DNA of 64,000 bases from Riptortus pedestris (GCA_019009955.1 CM032228.1:179571001-179635000); one strand, 5' to 3'; positions 45,752 to 58,052 are shown, counted from the first letter of the stretch. Notes: generated by a model not told the origin, from the sequence alone. Numbers and translations: made by a program.

Positions 45752-46720
45752 TAGCAGGAAGTTTAAGCTTGTGATGAAAAGTTGAATGAGAGAATTCCTA
45801 ATAATGAAAATCACATGAACAGAAAGGTTGATCGAAAACGTTAGATGGTAAAGTAATACAAACACTTTGCTAATAAGTGTTCTAACGCAAAGAAAATCAA
45901 TATGATGTATTTTGCTTCCAATTAAACCCGATATTTGGAATTATCGAACATAATTTTAAGTTTAACATCGGATATATTATGGATGAAATGAAAATCGAGG
46001 CCTCTAGGTAGTAAAAAATAGTTTCTAATAAGTTGCCTCTTCATTTTTCATCTTCTTAGCTTATTAGTAAAGGTTCTGGGCAGTTTCTGATGAAGTACGT
46101 ATTGTGTATATAATTAAAAAAAAAACGACGAAAAAACAATTTCACAATAATTGGATTCAGACCATAAACATTATCTATTAATAATTTGATTAGCTATTAC
46201 TTTCATTGCGATGCATATACATATACGTAAATCTATAACTTTTAACGCTTTTTTTTAAAAGGAAGGGAAGGTTATTGACAGAGATACCCAATGAATGAAA
46301 AATAGTCCAAACCAATAGTAATTTTTTTTTCATTCCTTTATCTTCGGTCTGAAGAAGTCCAATCCAGTTTTAGTTGAGCCTGAAAGCAAAATTGATTAAG
46401 TGCTTTAATGTCTTCTTGGTTAAGCCATTTAATTATTCAATTCTACTTGAAAGGCTAAGTTACCTCCTTAGGAATACTTTAGACTTTTAATCCCAATCGA
46501 CAATCTTACATTTTCATTTAAAATAATTTTATTGAAACTTCTAGCAACTGGGGTTAGAGGCATTAAAAGGGATTTATTCAAACGACATGCCTATTCGTGT
46601 TATGCATAATCATTGAATTTAATTACTTCAAACGAAGCAACATTGGCATATCTTAGCAATTCTATAGAAGATGATGACAAAGAAGTAGTAATTCATTTAT
46701 TTCACAAAAACATTGACACA
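45752..46720. other. No recognised feature
   Basis: AT-rich. No gene is supported. Confidence 0.5.
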
Positions 46721-46936
46721 GCTTAGCCACGTGAGTTAAAGCGTTGGCTTTAATCTCATATGATTAACCTAGAGTGGCGAGTTCGATTCCCGCATGGGCA
46801 AAGAGGAATTTATTTAGTGATGAACTCATTAAATAAAATCCTTAGTCCCACCCTGGCTAGAAAAGAGTGGCTACCTGTAGATTACCCGTCCCAATTAGGC
46901 TAGCAGCATAAAGTAGACGTTAATAAATAAATAAAA
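46721..46936 (+). mobile_element. tRNA-derived SINE, well preserved
   Basis: Head cttagccacgtgagttaaag, cgttggctttaatctcata, B box in gcgagttcgattcccgc, then atgggcaaagaggaattta. Body tttagtgatgaactcatt. Tail cccgtcccaattaggctag and cataaagtagacgttaataa with (AAAT)n. A good reference for the family. Confidence 0.85.
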
Positions 46937-47337
46937 AAAAAGACGTTAAATTATGATTTACTTTAAACTTCTGAAGCTCTTCATCAGTCAAAATAAAAAT
47001 GTTAATTTATTTATTTATTTATTGGAGCTTCACAGCTTTGACGATGATGCTCTAAACAAAAGCATTGGTACAAAAAAAATTAGCAATACAAAAAATACAA
47101 ACATACAAAAAAAAATAACAAAATTAAACAATACACAAATGGAACACAAAACACAAAAGGAAAACAAAACAGATGAGGAACACTAAACGTAAAAAGAACA
47201 CAAACCAGAAAAGGAACACAAAACATAAAAGGATCACTAAACATTTCTCAAAATGTTAAGAAACTCTGTTTAAAATATTACATTTTCAACAAAGATACAG
47301 AATTTCTTTTAAAAGAAAAATTTCGATGATATTTTCC
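46937..47337. repeat. Low-complexity A/C-rich stretch
   Basis: Between about 47080 and 47245 imperfect units such as ggaacacaaaacacaaaag recur four or so times (aacacaaaac, aacactaaac, aacacaaacc, aacacaaaac, atcactaaac). The 77-codon frame across it is K/N/T-rich repeat translation. Confidence 0.6.
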
Positions 47338-47414
47338 ATCTCCCTGGAGGATCGATGAACATTGCCGATTTATTTAGAAATAGAACCATGAGTGCAATAT
47401 AAGCAGATTTCCTG
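47338..47414 (+). mobile_element. GCAGATTTCCC-family short remnant
   Basis: Reads ctccctggaggatcgatg, aacatt, accatgagtgcaatataag, cagatttcc. Only the 3' zone survives. Confidence 0.4.
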
Positions 47415-47746
47415 TTAGCTACAAAACGTCATGCGCTGATTTTTATTTGCCGACCAGGATTATCAACAATGCTACAAATGTGATATAATCTAGGCACAGT
47501 TTCTACTTCTCTAAGGTTCTGTAAACTTGTGATATAGTGGCTCAAAATTCCAAATCGGTTGGAACAGTAAGTAATTATTCCTCGTGTGCAGGTAATTTAA
47601 TACATTTTCTGCTAATAAAAAAAAAGAAAATTTAATAATTTATATCCTCCACGTGAAAACAAACATTAACTCACTCGGGAATAATTCATTTTTTAATCAG
47701 TTATTCTAACGTATCAATTTCCAACGATCATAGGAAAATAATAAGT

Positions 47747-49141
47747 GAAGCGTTGCGGGGCAAAGTGATCTAAGTGCCAAAATACAAAGTTACGGGAAAA
47801 TGAAAAAAACTGGTCAGTAACTCAAGTTTCTGGTTTATCTTTACTGAAAAGAACAAAACTTATACAAAACACATAATACAAAAATTATAATTATAAAAAA
47901 AAGAAAATTCTGCACAATTATATGATACAAAATGTAGACATTTTTAAAATAACAAAAATATTTTTTGTAAAAGGAATACAAGTTGTAATTCTACAGAAAA
48001 AAATAAGCTAAAAAAAGTCATCAAACATGTTAATTATTGTTTTAAAAAACCATTTAGTTTATTTGAATTATTTTTGTAAAAAAGTCACGATTTTTTTCGG
48101 ATAAAAATTCCAACATCGCTTTCAAATCTTTTTTCTTAGCCTCACTCAGTGGCACTTCCTTTGGTAGGCCAGGCAGAAGAGCATGTCGAATTTTGTTTAT
48201 TGTCATTCCTGGTTTCATGACGTTAAGAGAGCCCCATGGAACCAAATCATTGAAGCTCGTTTTGTAATAAACAATACCTGGGTTTTCTTTGGTGATTCGC
48301 AGACAAGATAATTTGGTGATGCGTAATCTGGACGTATCAATGAATGTGGATGACACTTTATCAAAATCAATGAAGGCTTTTTCTCCCATATCCAACACAT
48401 GGAATGGGTGCCCAACTTTTGCTGTTTTTATTACCTTTTTAACATCCTCTACAGTGTATAGCTTGCTACGTTTAGCCCGTTTTTCAATGAGAGCAAAGTC
48501 CCTATCTGCAGCAGAAAATGAGTGCCCAGAAATGAGGAATTTGTGTTCGATCATATCAAAGCGGCCATGGCTGCTTTGAGATGTAGAGAAATAAAAGCAT
48601 ACGGTTTTTCAACTGACCGGCACAGTTATCGCTCCATACACACAGATTAGGTTTGTAAGTGTAGAGCAATTCAGAGTTCAGTGCTTGTAATATGCAGGAA
48701 GCCATCTGGTTTCCTCCTCTTCCAGATTGGCCTTCATGCCACACACACATGATACCGTCATCGGTGTCTGCTTTATGAATCCCAAAATTATAACAGGAGA
48801 GTTGCGAATCCATTATCCAGCATAAAATGCTTTGCGATCCATTTTGAAAAGTTAACCAACAGTAACAGTTAACAACAACAACAACAAACAACATTAAATC
48901 GAGCAGGTAAGATAAGGTTTGCACAATAGACACCGATAGGCAGTTTGATCACTTTGAGGGAAAATGGCTGTGGTTGTTGATGCAAGCACGATCTACTGCC
49001 TCACTTTTGAACTACAATAAAACGTTTAATGGACTTAGATCAGTATGCACTGCATTAGCGATAGCATCTAGATCATTTTGCATGAAAAAAAAAAAAAATC
49101 GAATTTTATGGTACTTAGATCACTTTGCCCCGCAACGCTTC
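47747..49141 (-). mobile_element. TIR transposon carrying a DUF7869-like gene
   Basis: Both ends share GAAGCGTTGCGGGGCAAAG followed by TGATCTAAGT (left 47747 onward; right, reverse-complemented, from 49141). AAGT lies outside each end (47743-47746, 49142-49145), compatible with a 4-bp target duplication, although shifting the border by one base would change this. The 1395-bp element has one broken minus-strand gene. I do not know which named superfamily has these ends. Confidence 0.75.
48054..48933 (-). pseudogene. DUF7869-like transposon protein, 5'-deleted and frameshifted
   Basis: The upstream frame (48933-48556) contains YNFGIHKADTDDGIMCVWHE, SGRGGNQMASCILQAL and WSDNCAGQLKNRMLLFLYI. The downstream frame (48554-48054) continues with EHKFLISGHSFSAADRDFA and VGHPFHVLDMGEKAFIDF. 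The order F(N/D)xGIH, W-E, RG-E/N-SC, SD-C-GQ-RN, H-F--GHS--P/A-DR-FA is the pattern of proteins often annotated as uncharacterised or DUF7869 in insects and cnidarians and suspected to be RNase H-fold transposases. One frameshift near 48575 splits it. The frame before MDSQLSCYN is low-complexity (FVVVVVN) and lacks the usual N-terminal region, suggesting an internal deletion. Conserved aspartates and histidines remain visible. Confidence 0.75.
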
Positions 49142-49145
49142 AAGT

Positions 49146-49699
49146 ATAAATGTATTCTGTGTTGTTGTTTTTTTTTTTCTCCTAAGCTGATAAATAGGGC
49201 TTTTCATTGAGAACGGCAAATGCGGGCACATGTATACAACAAAAATGAGAAAGATGGTTTTCAATATTGGGGAATAATATTACAACTTTCCACCAGAGGC
49301 TTGGAAATAAATTGTCATCAATAAGAATGCTTACCTTACACCACTCAGGTTTGAATTCTTGATCGCACAGACCATTTGAAAACAATCAGCCATGACCACA
49401 GATTTATTCTCTCTTATATTCGTGTATTTTCAAATTCACTTACTCGTTTCTGGTTACTTAATTAAAAATTAATGCTATTACTTTACATAATTCATAGAAG
49501 AACGTCTTATCTGGGATTCTAATAAACTTGCACCATGACAATAACAGCTTCATTTAAAAAGAATGTATAAGAATGATATTTTTTATAATACTAGTGTGGT
49601 TGAAAAGTTGTGCGTTCCTTGAATGTTTGTTAAACAGACTTCTAATAATTAAATTTTCTGTTGTATTTTTCCTAAAAATTTTAAAAACACTCGTTCAAA
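49146..49699. other. No recognised feature
   Basis: No supported gene. Confidence 0.5.
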
Positions 49700-50330
49700 T
49701 ATATATATTTATTTACATTTTTCGGTCAACGTTCTCGCGATAGTAATTTTAGCTTCATCGTTCGAAACTCCGGCTTCAATAAAAACGTGTTAGTTGCTGA
49801 AATTGGAACTGGGGGTGGGAAGGGAATGGGAAATTTGAAATATCTTATTATGAGTTGTATCTGAATAATACATATAACTAATCTCGTTGCAAATCTAATT
49901 TCTATTAATTTTTTTATACCTCTATTAATAGCCGAGGATATTGGCATTACCTAATATACAATGAAATGTCATTCTTCAAGCTTAAATACTGAGTGAGATA
50001 CATGAAAATATGCTCTGTGACGTCATCAATGAGGTTTTACGTTCTCGAAAATTTTATTTGATCAATACCATAATCTATATTTAAGCGTCTGTGCACTGTC
50101 AAGATTTTAGATGTTGTTGGCTGTAATCACAGAATAGAATGGGGGGGGGAGTTAAAAAGGAGTAGAGTCGAAAATTCAAAATATCTGGTTTGTTGTTATG
50201 ATCGAAATATGTATTATAACCAAGTCTTGTTGCAAAGTTAATTTTCTACGATAATTTCATATGTGTTTTCTGAAGTCAAATAATACGCCAATTATTATTC
50301 TCTCAGCGTTAATATTGCGTAATCTTCACG
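49700..50330 (-). mobile_element. GCAGATTTCCC-family element, highly diverged, no ends
   Basis: Recognisable blocks: cggtcaacgttctcgcgata, gttagttgctgaaattggaa, gacgtcatcaatgagg, then a second module with gatcaataccataatct and a G-run near 50141-50149. It is old compared with the copies at 36-39 kb. Confidence 0.45.
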
Positions 50331-50527
50331 GGAAACGACTTCAGTCCCTCAACGACTACTATCAGGTATAGTAAATAATATAATCTAAATATTTTTATAA
50401 GAATACACCTACGTAAAAAAAAGTGATAAACATAAAACACATCTTATACGTATTACATTAAATAAAATATTACTATTATAAACCTTAAAAATAGTTTATA
50501 TTAGTTACAATTTAAAATTTATTATGG

Positions 50528-50743
50528 CGATTAGATTAGCCGTGTAAGTAAAAGTGTAGCCTTTAATCTCTCATGGTATGCCTAGAGTGGCGAGTTCGAT
50601 TCTCAACTTGGCAGTAGTAATTTATTTAGTGACCAAATCATTAAATAAAATCCTTAGTCCCATCGTGTCTAGAAAAGGGTGGTAACCAGTCGCAATTAGC
50701 CATAGTAACCAAAAGTGGACGTTAAATAATATTAATAAAAGTT
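50528..50743 (+). mobile_element. tRNA-derived SINE, diverged
   Basis: Head gattagccgtgtaagtaaaa, B box in gcgagttcgattctcaac, body attaaataaaatccttag, tail caattagccatagtaacc and aaaagtggacgttaaataat. Confidence 0.75.
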
Positions 50744-52164
50744 CTTTTGTTTTATTACAAGTGAACAATTAAAAAAAAAATAAAAACCGTTGATTGTAAT
50801 TATAACTTGGAGGGTGAATTGTCAATCAATCTTGGTGGTTATTAATTATCTATATGGTTTAATTTTGTGCACTAATGTCGGAATATTATCGTATAAATAA
50901 TAATTTTCTTCCTCTTTCAATATGTTCCCATTGGTCATTCCGTTACTGTACTGATTGTTTGTTCAAGTGTCTTTTAATAGTATCTTTCTTTACTTTGTGT
51001 ATGCTTTATGTCACATTTTTAAGTTTTCATTACAATATGAACGTTAAAACATGTGTACGCCTTTCACATTAAACGAAAAGGATACCTGAATAAATATTAA
51101 GAAAATATTTACCAAACATAATTAAATGAAGGAGTATAAATAGACATAAAAAAGAGTTCTTTATTGTAAGGATTCCCATTATATATTTTCTTTAAAATAT
51201 AAAACATCCTCAAACAGTTTTCCTTCTTCATTTATGCAGTAAAGTGGGCTTCGACAGCCCTCTAGACAAGAAAGCATATTCTACCTCAGTTGCTGTAACG
51301 ATGAAACAGCTATTTATCAGATTGCCCAGAATAGTAGCGATATTTCTAAAGATATCTTTTTGATCTTGTATCTTTGAGTTTTCGAAAAATAAAAATCCAA
51401 AACGAATTATAGCTAGTATTCTCGGTGGCCATTCACTAGCTTAAACCTTGCCAATATATTCATGTTTTACGCATGCGCCTAGGTATTGTTTTAAAAAGTA
51501 CGGGGTATACAATGCTACAAAGATCTTATTGTAGGATCTTCAAAAGCTTGCCAATAAAAAAGGAAGCACTAATTGATCATAAATGTTTGAAGAGTTATCA
51601 GATTGAAATATTGAACCAGGGATATCGTATGTATTCGATATCAAGATCAAGAAGAAACAAGAAAACCTATTTTGGAATAGAAAGTTCTTTAAATTCCAAT
51701 GTTATATTCCTCAAAAATAGATTTCATAAAAAGCGCTTATAAATAAAAACTTTTGCATGATGTAATCCAGAGAAGAACATAATTCTTGCCTCGGGGCTCG
51801 GGCACTAAGTTCACTCATCTCGCCTAACTACTCCAAACTAGTGTTTCATGGATAATGGGCATCCCGCTCAAAAGTCAAAAGTTATCCTGTTAAACAAACA
51901 CACACTCACTCAATCCTACGTATATACCAATTTTAATGAACGTTTATCAAGACAGCAAAGCCAAAGTCAACACAATCAAGTTACTTTTTCCTCTGCTTAA
52001 GCATTTATGAGAGTAAAAAAAGGCTAACTAGTTTGTCTAGGAAAGTTTACTTAAAAATAAAAACTAAATCTTCTTGATTTGGCAGCCGCGTTAATTTTGT
52101 AAATTTTTATTGATAAAAGTGAATTGTTTTAACTAACAAACATATGAGTTTGAACATAAAAAAA
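50744..52164. other. No recognised feature
   Basis: An 89-codon frame at 51473-51742 is basic and serine/lysine-rich but has no motif I can name. It is not called. Confidence 0.45.
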
Positions 52165-52356
52165 TGAGCGGTGCCTTTAATCTCACATGCCAAACCTAAA
52201 GTGGCGAGTTCGATTCCCACCTTGGCAATAGGAATTTATTTAGTGACGAACTCATTAAATAAAACCTACCCTGGCTAGAAAAGAATAGTAAACTGTAGAT
52301 AACCCGTCCCAATTAGCCTTAGTAACAAAAAATGGACGTTAATAAATAAAAATAAC
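52165..52356 (+). mobile_element. tRNA-derived SINE, 5'-truncated
   Basis: It begins after the A box (gagcggtgcctttaatctc), keeps the B box (gcgagttcgattcccacc) and the tail (cccgtcccaattagcctta, aatggacgttaataaataaa). Confidence 0.75.
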
Positions 52357-52398
52357 AAACAAATGATAGCCAAGCCATTCATTTTGGTTGTACTAGTT

Positions 52399-52628
52399 CG
52401 GGGCTCAGGTTAGCCATGTGAGTTAAAGCGTTGGCCTTAATCTCACATGGCAAACTATGATGGCGAGTTCGATTCCCGCCTGGGCAAAGAAAATTATTTA
52501 GTGACGGAATTCATTAAATAACATCCTAAGCCCCAACCTGGCTAGAAATGGGTGGTAACCTGTGGATAACCTGTCCCAATTAGCCTTAGTTACAAAAAGT
52601 GAACGTTAATAAATAATAATAATAATAT
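52399..52628 (+). mobile_element. tRNA-derived SINE abutting a LINE fragment
   Basis: A full copy from ggggctcaggttagccatgtg (split: ggggctcagg, ttagccatgtg), with B box gcgagttcgattcccgcc and a (TAA)n tail ending at about 52628. The LINE-derived reading frame begins within a few bases of the tail. Confidence 0.8.
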
Positions 52629-53289
52629 GTTTCATTACAGCTATCCAAGACCAAGTGACTGCCACCAGATCATACAGACGTCATATCCTCAAGGACAGTA
52701 GTGTCTCGGACAAATGTAGGTTATGCAACAAAGCTTATGAGTCCATTCAACATATTACGGCTGGATGTGAAATACTTGCTGGATCTGAATACTTACAAAG
52801 GCACAATAACGTGGCAAAAGTATTGTATTCTCTAGCAGAGAAATTCTGCATGGTAGACAGGAAGGTTGCTTATTATCGCTATAATCCTCAAAAATTATTG
52901 GAAAAAGATAATATAAAGATGTATTGGGACGAAGCGATGATAACTGACCATACTGTGCATCATAACAAACCGGATATTCTCATTATTGACAAGATTAATA
53001 AGACTGCTGATATTATTGACATCGCAGTGCCCAATGATGAGAATATTCGAAAATCCATGCCGAAAAATTAAGAAAATATCAAGAATTGGCTATCGAGCTC
53101 AAAAAGGTATACAAACTGAAATCTGCCATAGTTACGCCTATTATAGTAAGTTCAAATGGACTCGTGCCAAAAACAACGATAGCAGGCACCAAGAACTTAA
53201 ATCTGCCAACAACAATTATAAAAGAAGCGCAACAAGGGGTACTTCTTGATACTGCCAGAATCGTGCGAAAATTTTTAAATTCCCCTTAA
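52629..53289 (+). pseudogene. R2-like LINE 3' end: zinc knuckle and restriction-like endonuclease
   Basis: The frame is open from about 52631 (FITAIQDQVTATRSYRRH), without a start codon, so this is the C-terminus of a longer polyprotein. CRLCNKAYESIQHITAGC is a C-x2-C-x8-H-x4-C knuckle. About 85 residues later, KPDILI, TADIIDIAVP forms the PD-(x)n-D core of the restriction-like endonuclease used by R2/NeSL-type non-LTR elements to nick their target. After MPKN a stop and one frameshift (about 53070) break the frame. The other frame continues KYQELAIELKKVYKLKS to VRKFLNSP and a TAA at 53287-53289, as in full-length relatives. The reverse transcriptase is missing by 5' truncation. It is one of the more recent insertions, with only one frameshift. 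Confidence 0.85.
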
Positions 53290-54549
53290 TATGTCACAAT
53301 CACAAACTCCATGTCGGTTGGATTTTCCCCCGATATGGATTTTACTCCAGTTTTCACTGAGTATAAACCTCCCCCATAATAATATAATAACCGTTCATGT
53401 GAACGAAAGTAGGATTCTTCACAAAAGAGAATACAATGACTTTGAAGTAATGGAAGTTGGGATTTGGTGCAGAATGACCAATGAACAAGTTCGACTCAAA
53501 AGGGAACCAACGTGAAAGTTCTAAATAGAGGAAGTGAAAGTGTAAGTCTTTTCTAAAGGCATTAGAGAAAAGGAAGGCGAAACTGAAAGTTTAATGATTT
53601 CATTACAATTAACGTGACTACCTTCTAGGCTCTATAGTTTGTTAGCAACAATCTTAAACGATTTCTTGTACTCTGCTCCCTTTCAAGAAATCTATATGAA
53701 GTTAAGTGAGGAGGAGGAGAGTACATATGATTGTCATTTTCTCGTGACATATAACATCCCATGGATTTTGCCGGCCGGTAAAATGAAAAAAAAAGTAGCT
53801 TTCTTTTGAAATTGATACAGAATATCTCCTTTAGAAAACATGACATCGATTGAACACTCAATTTTTTTATGGTTTGAAGTTTGTTCTGTAAGTTATGAAA
53901 AGCAAGTTTATTTTTTTGGTGAAACAATAGATTTTGAAGCTTCCTTCCAGAATTTACAATAGAAAAGGAAATTATACTTAATAATATTCTGGATGAGGTC
54001 AAAATTAAGTATACAACTAATTTATATTGGAGCTACGTGATTTGCGTATTAAGTATCATTACCACACATTTCTAAGAAAATTCTCATATATTATATTTAT
54101 ATATGTAAATTATAATAAAGTATTATGTATATAATCAAAAACAATGGTTTAAACTGCGAAGCTACTTAAATCTCATTCTAGAGCCCAACACACAATATTA
54201 ATTAAGGTAATGTAAGGTTCTGAGACTCAAACAGTTGGTATTTTTTGCACTATGTACACATGGAGTACTCAAAAACAACATCTACAATAAAGGATTCCTG
54301 ATCGAATCTAAAATTTTAAAATATACATTATTTGTGTTATTTGTTATTTTTTTGCTTTTTGCGCCTCGTTTGTGAACTAATGCCATCAGTATATGAAAAA
54401 CATTTAAGTTTTAAAGGGCTTAGTACATAACAAAAATTATTAGATAGTGGTGTGAATAAATTCCTGTAATATTTTTCCATAAAAAATGGGATTTTAAGAT
54501 TATAGCTGCATTTCTTTCTGTTTATCAACGACTTTATGTGTAATAGTTA
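53290..54549. other. LINE 3' flank and unrecognised sequence
   Basis: The first few hundred bases may be 3' untranslated sequence of the LINE; no poly(A) or target repeat was found. A 125-codon minus-strand frame (53625-54002) has no recognisable family and lies in ordinary AT-rich DNA, so I do not call it. Confidence 0.4.
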
Positions 54550-55110
54550 TTTTCATCACAAGTACGGAAACTGAGTGTTTCGATACGAGGTCTATCTTTA
54601 CGAGCGAGGCGAAGCCGAGCTTGGAAAACAGACCGAGTACCGAAAAGACAGTTTCCGTAAGTGTGATGAAAATTACTTTTCATTACACTGTACAACAACC
54701 TCAAGAAATTACTGAAATTAATTAAGCCAAACAGGTTTATTTTTATGGTAGTTATGAAACATATGTCAGAACAACAAGGTTACAAATTACATCTTTATAT
54801 TGATATTAATTGTGCAATTATTATTGCCGCTAATGTTAAACCCTTCATTCAAAATATCTTGTGGTATATCTTCACGCTGGGACATCTTCTTTTACGTTCG
54901 TCTCACACGTATTCACAGTACAACTATAACAATTCTTTAGTCAATGTTTAGTAACACAGTTTACTAAGAGTTAAATGAAAAAATTAGGAATATTACAAAT
55001 ACATGTGTTTGATTTCCGCCAAATTTTACCGTCCTAGTACGGAAACTCTTAGTTTCCGTACGCAGATCATGCATAGAAAACACATGTTTTCTAGTCAGTG
55101 TAATGAAAAA
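54550..55110. mobile_element. Compound foldback element with TTTCCGTA-type repeats
   Basis: Three inverted pairs are nested or adjacent: tttcatcacaagtacggaaactg (split: tttcatcacaag, tacggaaactg; 54551-54573) with cagtttccgtaagtgtgatg (54649-54668); ttttcattacactg (54677-54690) with cagtgtaatgaaaa (55096-55109); and gtacggaaact with agtttccgtac (55038-55061). The centre of the first hairpin is gcgaggcgaagccgagc. The shared ACGGAAACT core links the two halves. No protein is encoded. Confidence 0.6.
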
Positions 55111-56280
55111 GCTTTTATAAAGTTAATAATGTTTACTAAATTACATTTTTGATTTTTTCCCCATACTAATGATATAAATTCTTATTTAATTTAATAAATG
55201 AACTTAGTAAAAAAATTAGGTCGATTGGATCATATTCGTTTGAAATAATGGTACAATGAATATAAGAGCAGAGACCGCCACAAGAATCACCAAGGACTCC
55301 GTAACACTATCTCGGAGTACTATAAAAATAAGAGATGACACTTTTAAACTCATTTCTTAGAAAAATATAAGAGGCACTTCTCCTTGGACCAACTCCTTAA
55401 CAACCGTCCTGGAGTATATTTTTTAACTAAATAATTTTCAATAGATATTCACTACAAAAATTAAATTTACTGGAATTGGCAATTATATAGTCGTATATTA
55501 TTGGTCATAAAATTGATATGGAATGAAAACTACTTAATTATGGTCAATGTTTTTGTAATTAGAGCTAAAAGGTCAAAACAACTTATAGCCAATCGTCTGC
55601 TAGACCAAAGGATCAGGAATATTAATTATTATAAGCTATTATTATTAGGTCTTTGATTATCACCTCCTGTCACTCTTCTTACATCTATCCCATAGGCAAT
55701 GATTTGCAATTCTACAATAGCTTCTCATTATTCAAAAAATAGTATTTCCTACTCGATGAAGATAAAACAACGTTTTAGCAACCCAATGTATTTTGGCAGC
55801 CCATTTTTTTCTTTTAGTGTAGTAGATCTTGTTTACCAAAAAAAGGAAACCCTTAGAAGAACTAAAAAAGAACATAACAGACTTTTAATTTTTAAAGTGA
55901 TACACGAAAGTCAACTAAAGGTAGATTACTTGATAAGAAGAATAGGACTACTAAAGCAGTTATCCGTGAGATAGTGGGCGAATATTTATGTAACATTATT
56001 ATGTTCAGGTTTTTCAAAATTCGCGGGTTAGATGGAACCGCAGCTAGGTCTGGTAATAATTGTTCATCCACATCCTTACTGAATTATCCATGTTAATTTA
56101 AAACGTGTATGGGGAGGCTAACAGACTGCCGATTGACGCAAAGTACATCATTATTTTAATTATTTTTGCGTTCTTGGTTCAATATTTTGATTATGCCACC
56201 ACAACAAATGTTGTACCAATTCAAATAACCAGGCTAATGCACACTTCTTTCAATAGCTCCACGTGAGCAACTTGCAAGGT
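55111..56280. other. No recognised feature
   Basis: The open frame 55699-55974 (91 codons) has no motif I recognise. Confidence 0.45.
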
Positions 56281-56800
56281 CACAATAATGGTCATGGCCG
56301 TCAACGACCTTCACGATGTTGTCAAGAGCATACTCTGCTATATTTTCTATTGATTGGACTATTCCTTCGAAATACTGAAGTCGCCTAGCACCAATATCGC
56401 CTCATACCATTATGCACCATCTTATTTGTTCCTAAATTACCAAGTACGTTTTTTTTTTTTACTATTCCCCTGCATCCACACAAGAGGCATGGATATAGGT
56501 CAAAACATATTGCAGAATGCCCCTTTACTCTCCAGATCTTGTTATTGATACAATACTGGCTCATAAATGTAGAATGTCCAACAACCTAAATTTTATTTTA
56601 CACAATGTTTAAGTCACTATTTGTTAGAGCATTTTCAGTCAGGTAAACCATATCAGTTTCTCTGCATTTGATCTCCATCAGAGCGACTAGTTCTGCAGTA
56701 TATTGCTTCATCACAGTTTCCCAAGTGCTCCCATATTTTTCTCTGTACTTTCCATGTTCCAATATTATGTTTCTGTCGTTTTAATGGGTTTTTCTCATTC
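56281..56800 (-). pseudogene. Possible LINE endonuclease remnant, very decayed
   Basis: On the minus strand near 56790-56640, NIGTWKVQRK and, in another frame, MKQYTAELVALMEIKCRETD vaguely follow the start of apurinic-like endonucleases of RTE/CR1-type LINEs (GTWNVRT...L...L...ALQEIRW). Multiple frame changes are needed and no catalytic histidine segment is seen. This is a weak call. Confidence 0.25.
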
Positions 56801-57417
56801 TACTTTTTCCATAATATTTTTCAATACAAGCGACCGCGATACGACACAAGTATAAGCTCATTTGAGAGCCCCTGTCTTCAGTAATATAGTGCTAACCTAA
56901 ATTTACCTTGAAAGGGCGCCATAAATCATAGTGAGGAATTCGATTACAACTAATCAACGTATAACACCTCGTAAATTGATTGCTTTATTGGGCAGCTAAT
57001 AGGAAATGACAAGTCCAGTTTACGCCGCCATCTTGTGGGATATTATTAATAAATAAATTGTGACAAACCTATAATGGATAACGTAATTGTGCATTAGATG
57101 CTTCGAAATTATAGTATTGACTGAGAATGATGTACGAGAGAACACGATAGCCCTAATTATCATTCATAGATGACATTTAGAAGTAGGCAATAAATCGGAA
57201 TGGCAACAAGGCGTGAAAGCCCTTGAGAGAGATATGGGGGTGGAACACATCTCCAAGACATTATTACTGCATGCCCGGCTCGATCAATCTCCTTGCCAAC
57301 GGGGGCATAAGGCCAATTCAAAGTGGCATAATTGGTACCTTCGGTTTTGTGACTTCATTATTTACACTGTATAGTACCACAGCAAATGAAAAAAATTAAC
57401 ACAATTTCTTAAAAAAT
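56801..57417. other. No recognised feature
   Basis: No supported gene. Confidence 0.5.
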
Positions 57418-57874
57418 TCCATCACGTAAGGCTATGTAATCTAAACAAATTTCTACCTTGCTCGAATCCCATTCTGGTCAAAATTCTGGACACCGGTCAT
57501 TCCATCTCAGTATCTATTCTGTAGTTCTCCTAAAGTAAGAAGCCTATCTAAACATAATTGGAAATGTACTCTGGAAATGAGGTTTTTAGAGGCTCAGTTA
57601 CTTATGATAAAATAAGACGAATAGAAGTGGGTGTTTACAAAAAACAACTAAATATTGGAAATAATATACAAGTTTATAGAACAACAGTTATGCAAAAATG
57701 TCTTTGAAACAAGATTGATTAAATAACATTTTTCGATACGACTCCTAATAACGAAGTAATATTGAATTTTGCGATTATTGCGGTTATGAAACTTAATCTT
57801 TACTATTACACAGAACGTATAAACATCAAATCTTGTATTCAAACAAAAATTGCGAATACTAGAGTTTTAATAGA

Positions 57875-57938
<64 letters not shown>

Positions 57939-58052
57939 CTATACTTTTTGTTATCTCCTGGGCACGAGCGATGGGCATTAAAAGAAATATTTCGAAAATC
58001 ACATCACGAATACAACCTTAGTAACTGAGTTCTATTAAGGTAAAGCTGCTAA
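57418..58052 (+). mobile_element. GCAGATTTCCC-family element, diverged full-length
   Basis: 5' TCCATCACGTAAGGCTATG with ctaaacaaatttctacc; (AT)n at 57879-57936; 3' ctcctgggcacgagcgatgg, aaaatcacatcacgaatac and a decayed palindrome (tctattaaggtaaagctgct). It is the last copy in the window. Confidence 0.65.

Noticed and set aside
46737..46800. Possible tRNA gene
   Set aside because: A and B boxes are present but belong to a SINE head; the cloverleaf is not intact and many copies exist.
53625..54002. 125-codon minus-strand frame
   Set aside because: No motif, ordinary AT-rich composition, no start or splice support.
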